Shown here piece after piece: positions 1 to 4,622 of a DNA stretch of 6,442 bases. The notes beneath the pieces were generated by a model. That model ran no database searches and was not told the DNA's origin. It was given only the letters and a program-made list of their open reading frames with translations. The first letter of the stretch is position 1, and every line of letters begins with the position of its first letter. A program made the position numbers and the translations under genes. Source of the DNA: Chlamydiota bacterium (lineage in GTDB: Bacteria; Auribacterota; UBA3054; B51-G9); the NCBI GenBank assembly GCA_003648225.1, contig QMOL01000177.1, positions 1-6,442 of the forward strand, in the 5' to 3' direction.

Positions 1-695
1 CTCAACATCCAATTTTCAAGATCTCCATCTGTATTCCATTCAGCAAGACTTGTGTATGAGGGAAGCGGTGTTCCATCAACTTGAAGAACAACAACCCGAT
101 TAGTAACATTAGCTATGCGGAAATAATCAACTTTAAAAGTTTCACCGATTGGAGAAGCATCAGCAACAGGGTCTAATCTAAGCGCGTTTAGATTACCAAT
201 ATAATGGTCGCCCGCTTCAAGAGTTATGCGGAAAACATGAAATGCACCATCAGTTGGAACATCCGGAATCGAGCCGCCTGCAGCGGCAAATTGCATCGGA
301 GGGAATGATCCGGGACCGGCTCCGTTAATAGTAGCCCAAAAATCTACGCGGGGATTTAAAGTATTAGTAGCAAATTGCATTCTAACTTCAAATACTGTGC
401 CTATAGCTGTAGCAAGTTCCATCCGCGAGTCGGGAGGTGTTAATGCGTCAATATTCAAACTCATAACCGGGTCAACACCATCATCCTTTGCAATAAAATT
501 CCCGCCTGATACTTGGACATCTATAAGATGGGGATTGTATGCCCAATTTTCAAAATCACCATCAGTATTCCATTCAGCCATACTGGTATAGCCGGTCAGC
601 GGTGTAATCGGATCAAGTTCTACAGTAAACGCAATTACGCGTCCGACCACAACAAACATTAACATTGCGACCATTAATAGAATTGTTTTTTTCAT
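1..695 (-). CDS. Secreted protein with internal 178-residue repeats, 3' end outside the window
   Basis: The reading frame is open from an ATG at 693-695 to the window edge (231 codons), so only the N-terminal part is visible. It starts MKKTILLMVAMLMFVVVG and has a hydrophobic core to about residue 19; a signal-peptidase cleavage after RVIA (about residue 22) is plausible, so the protein is probably exported. The mature part shows a repeat: YTSMAEWNTDGDFENW (residues 36-51) recurs as YTSLAEWNTDGDLENW (214-229), a period of 178 residues (534 bp) also evident in the DNA. The end of the first unit reads LRLDPV then FKVDYFRIANV, a pattern I associate with beta-sandwich, carbohydrate-binding-like modules in secreted proteins of Verrucomicrobia and relatives; that family link is inference. 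No catalytic motif is visible. A good Shine-Dalgarno and promoter support the start. It diverges from the AraC-type gene. Function unknown; surface or polysaccharide binding is a guess. Confidence 0.85.
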   Translation of the reverse strand, partial: MKKTILLMVAMLMFVVVGRVIAFTVELDPITPLTGYTSMAEWNTDGDFENWAYNPHLIDVQVSGGNFIAKDDGVDPVMSLNIDALTPPDSRMELATAIGTVFEVRMQFATNTLNPRVDFWATINGAGPGSFPPMQFAAAGGSIPDVPTDGAFHVFRITLEAGDHYIGNLNALRLDPVADASPIGETFKVDYFRIANVTNRVVVLQVDGTPLPSYTSLAEWNTDGDLENWML

Positions 696-701
696 TAGAT
701 T

Positions 702-709
702 CTCCTTTT
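702..709 (-). promoter_or_regulatory. Shine-Dalgarno site of the secreted repeat protein
   Basis: On the minus strand AAAAGGAG lies 6 bases upstream of the ATG at 695. This strong anti-16S match fixes the start of the signal-peptide-bearing reading frame. Confidence 0.8.
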
Positions 710-750
710 GTTAAAAAGTTAAATTACAGAAACCACATATTTGTTTGTAC

Positions 751-779
751 ATTTTAGCATAAAAATAATCAAATGTCAA
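751..779 (-). promoter_or_regulatory. Sigma70-type promoter for the secreted repeat protein
   Basis: Reading the minus strand, a perfect -35 box TTGACA (774-779) is followed by a 17-bp spacer and the -10 box TAAAAT (751-756). Transcription would begin near 744, giving a leader of roughly 50 bases before the ATG at 695. Box quality and spacing make this the best promoter in the window. It lies in the divergent interval shared with the AraC-family gene, so that regulator could act here, but I see no clear operator repeat. Confidence 0.7.
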
Positions 780-800
780 GAAGTGCTCCAAGTAAGTAAT

Positions 801-831
801 TTACATTTTGTGTCATTTTTGGTATTATAAT
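801..831 (+). promoter_or_regulatory. Candidate promoter for the AraC-family regulator
   Basis: A perfect -10 hexamer TATAAT lies at 826-831. The best -35 is TTACAT (801-806) with a long 19-bp spacer. Transcription would start near 838, leaving a leader of about 93 bases. The leader contains a small hairpin (AATTTC/GAAATT, 875-892) and two copies of AAAGCAAAA (907-915, 917-925). AT-richness makes chance matches likely, so this is tentative. Confidence 0.35.
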
Positions 832-930
832 AGTAAGTTTATCACATTTATACTCCCGAGTTTCTTAATTGGCTAATTTCAAAAAAGAAATTGAGCAAAA
901 TAATTTAAAGCAAAAGAAAGCAAAATTAAA

Positions 931-1815
931 ATGAAAAAAAAAGTCAAACCAATTGTTTTTTCAAAAGAAACACTTTTCCCAAATTCTGATTTCCGCGTTG
1001 TAGAAGAAAAAGATCAACCCGTTGTAGCTTTTCATAAACACAATTTCGGTGAAATTGTTTTTATTATCAGCGGTTCGGGAGTTCATATTACTGAAGAAGA
1101 TGAATATCCGTTAAAACCCGGCGATATTTTTGTTATAGACGGCGAACAGGCACACGGATTTACAAAACTGAAGAATCTGCATCTTATCAATATTGTTTAT
1201 TGCCATGATAAATTTAATGCTTTGCGTGAAGAGTTTAACGGGCTGCCAGGATTCAACGTATTATTCGATTTGGAACCGACTTTGCGGAAAAGTCACGGTT
1301 TTAAATCCAAACTGCATTTAAATTCAAGTCAGATAAATGAAATTACTGCTTTGCTTAAACTTTTAGAAAAAGAATATAATAATAAACTGCCTTGGAATAA
1401 AATGGCTGCAGAATCTATATTCAAAATGATCGTTATAAAAATTTGCAGAGATTATTGCCATTTAGATGCTCCTAAAACAGATATCCTATTCAAAATTGAA
1501 AGATCTCTTAATTTTATGAAACATAATTTTGTAAATCCTATTACTTTAAGGCAGCTGGCAAAAGAAGCTGACATGAGTATACCTGTTTATCGAAGAATTT
1601 TTAAAGAAATAACCGGTCTGCCACCAATTAATTTTCTCCTGCGACTGCGAATCGGCGAAGCAGCAAGATTGCTTGTGGAAGAAAATATCAAAGTAAACGA
1701 AGCGGCTATAAAAGCGGGGTTTAATAACCAAAGTTATTTTGTGAGGACATTTAAAAAGGTTTTTGGAACAACTCCGAAAAATTACGCAAAAGGAAAAGAT
1801 AATTTGAAAAATTAA
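931..1815 (+). CDS. AraC-family transcriptional regulator with N-terminal cupin sensor
   Basis: This complete 294-residue protein has the usual AraC-family length. Residues about 30-90 form a cupin-type ligand-binding domain: HKHNFGEIVFIISGSG, then YPLKPGDIFVIDGEQAHGF, with histidines typical of the sugar-sensing pocket. The segment LPGFNVLFDLEP (105-116) resembles the equivalent stretch of RhaS/RhaR-like regulators. Residues about 188-288 carry the two helix-turn-helix motifs: ITLRQLAKEADMSIPVYRRIFK, and the signature around AAIKAGFNNQSYFVRTFKKVFGTTPKNY (258-285). The protein is expected to bind DNA and activate or repress transcription in response to a small molecule, probably a sugar; the ligand cannot be read from the sequence. 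It diverges from the secreted repeat protein and may control it. Only a weak purine-rich stretch (AAAGAAAG, 913-920) precedes the ATG, but the cupin domain begins soon after this start and no stronger alternative is evident. Confidence 0.93.
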   Translation: MKKKVKPIVFSKETLFPNSDFRVVEEKDQPVVAFHKHNFGEIVFIISGSGVHITEEDEYPLKPGDIFVIDGEQAHGFTKLKNLHLINIVYCHDKFNALREEFNGLPGFNVLFDLEPTLRKSHGFKSKLHLNSSQINEITALLKLLEKEYNNKLPWNKMAAESIFKMIVIKICRDYCHLDAPKTDILFKIERSLNFMKHNFVNPITLRQLAKEADMSIPVYRRIFKEITGLPPINFLLRLRIGEAARLLVEENIKVNEAAIKAGFNNQSYFVRTFKKVFGTTPKNYAKGKDNLKN

Positions 1816-1942
1816 CGTTAACTCTCGGCGAATGCGCGGAAATTATTGGATCTCATTAGGTAAAAGTACGCCCAATGCATGAAAAATTATATTCTTTTTA
1901 AATAATATCCTCTCTTCCACTTCCGAACAAATAATAAATTTC

Positions 1943-2671
1943 CTATAATAAATAAAACACGGCTCGGGAATTACATGTAGTTCCAATTTTTAAGCTGCCA
2001 CTTGCATGCCAAAGTAAACCTGCACCGGTAATAGTTACGCTACCATAACTTCCATCATAAGAACTAAGTTCGCTATAACCGCTGCTTTTCATAATCGCGC
2101 CATTTTCGACAAGAACAGTTCCGTAACCATATCGCCCTACAAGAAATTCTCCACCGATAAATTCATATCCGCCGCCATTCCAATAAATGTTGAAGCACCG
2201 TTTGAAATCACAAGCAAAGCCGAACCTGAATCTCCAAAAATATAAATAGGTTTTGAAGTGGTTAAAATTTCTAATTCTGAGCCGGGATCAGAAATAGTTA
2301 TTCTGGATTCTGATCCTGAATACCTGCCAAAATAAGCATCCTGACTTTGCGCGTCTAATTTTATAGTGCTGCTATCAGAAATTGAAATAATACCAAGTCC
2401 GTGTTCTGCAACATAAGTCTTCCAATAACTATTCCAGCTTGAATTTTTTGTGATAGTAACAATTCCTGTCAAATCGGCGTGTTGACCAATATGAAAATCC
2501 CGGCATTGATCAAGAAACAAATTATTTGTGATAATGAGCGAAGCAGTGCCGTAACTTCTAACGACAAGATTTGTCGGCTGCCATTCTGCTGTGTCAGAAA
2601 CCATTACATCCGCAACCGATCCCTGTGCGCCGGCAACAGTAGCATCCCCGCACATCCGCCAGACCAGAAAG
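1943..2671 (-). pseudogene. Decayed copy of the PEP-CTERM beta-helical protein
   Basis: About 145 codons from roughly 2640 down to 2195 align without gaps, and with well over half the residues alike by eye, to the paralogue at 4623-6442. Shared landmarks are EWQPTNLV, TGIVTI, NSSW, SYW, ILTT and YIFGDSG. After NGAS the frame breaks and reaches a stop at 2137-2139. Homology resumes in another frame (FLVGRYGYGTVLVENGAIM, then YDGSYGSVTITGAG) and jumps at about 1984 to the paralogue's last codons, where HVIPEPCF is back in the first frame. Relative to the paralogue it lacks the N-terminal part, some 70-80 residues after NGAS, and the C-terminal domain between the repeats and the sorting tag. The 5' break lies beside the inverted 24-bp repeat (2672-2695). 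No signal peptide remains. The longest open stretch (2137-2685) could still be translated, but a functional exported product is unlikely. Confidence 0.82.
1954..1984 (-). repeat. PEP-CTERM tag repeat, copy in the pseudogene
   Basis: These 31 bp are identical to 4698-4728 in the intact paralogue. On the minus strand they encode HVIPEPC and flanking bases of the exosortase sorting signal. Identity ends abruptly at 1984/1985, which marks the deletion junction in this copy. On the other side it continues imperfectly with a 1-base difference in an A run. Confidence 0.8.
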
Positions 2672-2695
2672 GGTACTTCGCACACTTTTTACAGT
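2672..2695 (-). repeat. 24-bp transposase-associated repeat, copy 1 (inverted)
   Basis: The minus strand carries ACTG + TAAAAAGTGTGCGAAGTACC, the same 24 bases found on the plus strand at 2860-2883 and 4440-4463. This copy marks the truncated 5' end of the pseudogene. With copy 2 it forms a head-to-head pair around a 164-bp spacer, an arrangement like the paired REP (BIME) sequences mobilised by REP-associated transposases. Confidence 0.85.
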
Positions 2696-2859
2696 CAACT
2701 ATTGTCTTTTTATTCATTTGAGGTAGTTTGTACAAATATTAATCTTTGATTAAATATTATTTTTCCCATTGTCGATTCGACTGGCGGATTACAATTCATT
2801 CATCCAACTTTTATATTTTTGCTCAAATTGGGCTTGTTCGCTCACTTGAAAACAAGCTA
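2696..2859. other. Spacer between inverted repeat copies, with two hairpins
   Basis: No credible gene lies in this interval. It holds an AT-rich bulged hairpin (TTAATC, 3-base loop, GATTAA at 2739-2753, extended outward by four A/T pairs) followed on the plus strand by a T-rich run. A second hairpin has a perfect 7-bp stem GCTTGTT/AACAAGC (2832-2838 with 2851-2857) and a 12-base loop, and abuts the second 24-bp repeat and the transposase stop codon. Neither looks like a classic GC-rich terminator for the transposase. Confidence 0.5.
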
Positions 2860-4335
2860 ACTGTAAAAAGTGTGCGAAGTACCCCAATCGATGTTTAACT
2901 CCTCCAATCGTTCTTTTCGAGTCTTTTCGAGTCGGTTTTGTTTTGCCAATTTTCGTTGTTCATTCACCCAATTAGCAAGTTGCAGATTAGGCTCCCATTT
3001 ATTTGGCACATTGCAATGCCCGAAAAGCAAAGCAAACGCTTTAAGTTTATCAAACATTTTCTCCCATTTTCTGCCTGTTTCCCCCAATTTCCATGAAAAT
3101 CCCAACTTATTCAACTTTTTAATTCGATTGCAAAGTTCAGGATTATCTGCCACATGTTTATCCTCAATCATCGCTCGCTGTGCCTGAACCCATTTTCCAA
3201 GTTGCGGGTCGGCCAAATATTTATACGGCACAAGACAATGACCAAATTTTTTATTATAAACCGCAAGACGCATATACATATGCGACCAACGATCTGCTGG
3301 AAGCGTTGATTCTTCAAGACCCATTCGTGCAAGAACCGAACGACAATGTTCTGATAAAATTGAATTTTTTAACTTTTGATTTTCTACTCTTTGACGCGCA
3401 GAAGCAATCGCTGAAGCAGTTATTCCACCAGCTCGAGCACCAATTTCCCATAATGTAAGTCGACCGGTACATACTTTGGCGGCTGCCCAAAGAAAAACAT
3501 TTCTCGCTTCCCGAACATGCATCAACTTATTAGACCGTGATATCCCGGGCACAAGAAACAAATCACGCAAAATATCATATTCTTTCTCAACGGATGTAAT
3601 GACTTCATCAAGTTCAGGCGATAGTAACCGAAGCGAAATATGTGCTGCAGTTGCATCATGACGCGCAGAACCTTTTAATAATTCTTTAATCGAATGAACA
3701 AAGCCTTCGCCACCAAGAATTGATCGTGCCACAACATCAGCAAAAGGATCAATTTCTTTCAGCAATCCTTCTTTTACATATCTGGCATACTGCTTTCGCT
3801 GCTTTTCAAGTGTAGCGCCAAAATCAGAAAGTATTTCAGATGACTTTATTGGCCAATGTGGCTCTTCTAATCCGGCGTAAACACGATAACTTGACCAAGG
3901 ATACTCATTAAGGGCTTCCAAACGCTTCCGAACCGACACATTTTTCCATTTATGCCCACGCACATAATTTAAATGAATATATCGTGAAAGTTCGTGCCCA
4001 TATTCATTAGAATCCACAACTATAGCACGGTATGGACCTTGGAAAAGCCTACCAACTCTTTCTCTTTTGGTATTATAAACTTTAACAAATTTATTCATAA
4101 ACCCTTGCATAAACCTACAAAGATTTGGCTCAAGTGTGCGTATAAACAAGTGAAAATGATTAGACATGAGTGCGTAATTATGAACCTCTACATTGAAAGT
4201 TTCGGCACTTTCAAAAAGGAAATCAAGAAAATATGTGCGCTCAGAATCACTAAAAAAAACATCCCGCTTTTCATTACCGCGATTAAATACATGATACCAG
4301 AGATCCTCGCCTTCTATTCGTGGTGGTCGTCCCAT
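2857..4335 (-). CDS. REP-associated Y1 (HUH) transposase fused to DnaA-like HTH and two HA domains
   Basis: This 492-residue protein is far longer than simple REP-associated tyrosine transposases (roughly 150-250 residues). Residues 1-155 are the Y1 nuclease: YHVFNRG, the metal-binding HUH motif within MSNHFHLFI (H60, H62), GRLFQGPYRA, and SRYIHLNYVRG, whose Y119 is the best candidate for the nucleophilic tyrosine. That motif normally reads like YIHLNPVRA, so the proline is replaced by Y124. Residues about 240-325 resemble DnaA domain IV (aR.v.LW....g.LTLWEIGARAGG then a helix ending in RVENQ). Residues about 349-418 and 424-484 are two helicase-associated (HA) domains with the W...FGHC.VP...LG.WV..QR...L..L...W pattern. 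Known relatives nick and rejoin single-stranded DNA at palindromic repeats; that role is inferred here. The last residues GTSHTFYS lie in a copy of the 24-bp repeat and the TAG sits at its edge. An AGAGGAA ribosome site precedes the ATG by 7-8 bases. Confidence 0.9.
   Translation of the reverse strand: MGRPPRIEGEDLWYHVFNRGNEKRDVFFSDSERTYFLDFLFESAETFNVEVHNYALMSNHFHLFIRTLEPNLCRFMQGFMNKFVKVYNTKRERVGRLFQGPYRAIVVDSNEYGHELSRYIHLNYVRGHKWKNVSVRKRLEALNEYPWSSYRVYAGLEEPHWPIKSSEILSDFGATLEKQRKQYARYVKEGLLKEIDPFADVVARSILGGEGFVHSIKELLKGSARHDATAAHISLRLLSPELDEVITSVEKEYDILRDLFLVPGISRSNKLMHVREARNVFLWAAAKVCTGRLTLWEIGARAGGITASAIASARQRVENQKLKNSILSEHCRSVLARMGLEESTLPADRWSHMYMRLAVYNKKFGHCLVPYKYLADPQLGKWVQAQRAMIEDKHVADNPELCNRIKKLNKLGFSWKLGETGRKWEKMFDKLKAFALLFGHCNVPNKWEPNLQLANWVNEQRKLAKQNRLEKTRKERLEELNIDWGTSHTFYS
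2860..2883 (+). repeat. 24-bp transposase-associated repeat, copy 2 (inside the transposase 3' end)
   Basis: This copy is identical over 24 bases to the other two and shares one further C with copy 1. It lies wholly within the transposase reading frame and encodes its final eight residues; the stop codon (2857-2859) directly abuts it. Confidence 0.85.
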
Positions 4336-4342
4336 ATTTTTA

Positions 4343-4349
4343 TTCCTCT
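4343..4349 (-). promoter_or_regulatory. Shine-Dalgarno site of the transposase
   Basis: The minus strand reads AGAGGAA here, with GAGG ending 9 bases before the ATG at 4335. It supports that start, which gives the complete N-terminal Y1 domain beginning MGRPPRIEG. Confidence 0.65.
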
Positions 4350-4391
4350 AATATTTAATACGCATTAAAAAATGAACAAATTCAACTTTTT

Positions 4392-4422
4392 ATTATATTA
4401 TTATAACATAATAAGCAGTCAA
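4392..4422 (-). promoter_or_regulatory. Candidate promoter of the transposase
   Basis: On the minus strand a -35-like TTGACT (4417-4422) is followed after 19 bp by TATAAT (4392-4397); TAATAT at a 16-bp spacing is an alternative -10. Transcription would start near 4385, about 50 bases before the start codon. The AT-rich surroundings make chance matches likely. Confidence 0.35.
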
Positions 4423-4439
4423 AATACAACCTGACTGTG

Positions 4440-4463
4440 ACTGTAAAAAGTGTGCGAAGTACC
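4440..4463 (+). repeat. 24-bp transposase-associated repeat, copy 3 (upstream of transposase)
   Basis: This copy is in direct orientation to copy 2, so the two bracket the transposase coding region and its upstream region (2860-4463). It is preceded by a short tandem duplication of TGACTG (4432-4443), whose second unit overlaps the repeat. Copies 1 and 3 share two extra bases (TG) before the 24-bp core. Confidence 0.85.
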
Positions 4464-4490
4464 TATTGTCGTGTAAATGGAATACTTTAA

Positions 4491-4568
4491 GAGTTATCCA
4501 CAATTTTAATTTATGGGAATTAGCTTTTAACACAGCTCGTCGGAGTAAATTAAAATTGTGCATAACTC
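4491..4568. repeat. Long palindrome with a DnaA box in each arm
   Basis: The left arm (4491-4513) and right arm (4546-4568) are 23-bp inverted repeats with one mismatch (4498 against 4561), separated by a 32-base loop. Each arm contains a match to the DnaA-box consensus TTATNCACA: TTATCCACA at 4494-4502 on the plus strand and TTATGCACA at 4557-4565 on the minus strand. The one arm mismatch falls at the free N position of the consensus, so both boxes stay perfect. The stem is AT-rich with no T-run after either arm, so an intrinsic terminator for the gene to its right is not obvious. It sits 27 bp from repeat copy 3 and may belong to the same mobile or repetitive unit. Confidence 0.85.
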
Positions 4569-4622
4569 GGCTCTCTTCTTTGTAACACATTAACTGAGAG
4601 ACAAGCATTGATCAAGGAATTA

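Noticed and set aside
1812..1821. TTAACGTTAA palindrome at the AraC gene stop codon as a terminator or operator
   Set aside because: It is only 10 bp with no loop and no T-run, within chance expectation for AT-rich DNA.
2912..2931. 10-bp tandem repeat TCTTTTCGAG in the transposase 3' region as a recent frame-shifting duplication
   Set aside because: The current frame through it gives a good HA-domain ending (NRLEKTRKERLEELNIDW), so no frame disruption is evident.
3180..3458. Plus-strand reading frames opposite the transposase
   Set aside because: They are antisense to a convincingly conserved coding region and lack recognisable domains or ribosome sites.
2672..4463. Three repeat copies as a CRISPR array
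   Set aside because: Spacing is irregular (164 and 1556 bp), one copy is inverted, one lies in a coding region, and no cas gene is present.
2699..4470. CTATTGTC near repeat copy 1 (2699-2706) and copy 3 (4463-4470) as an 8-bp target-site duplication
   Set aside because: Y1 transposases do not make target-site duplications, and one copy overlaps the repeat core while the other is offset from it; chance is the simpler explanation.
4491..4568. Palindrome as an intrinsic terminator of the PEP-CTERM gene, or as a replication origin
   Set aside because: The stem is AT-rich with a 32-base loop and no T-run follows. Two DnaA boxes without a larger cluster, a clear unwinding element or nearby dnaA/dnaN genes are insufficient for an origin.
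4393..4608. Small minus-strand reading frame of 71 codons
   Set aside because: It runs through the DnaA-box palindrome and the 24-bp repeat, so its sequence is explained by those elements; it has no recognisable domain or good ribosome site.
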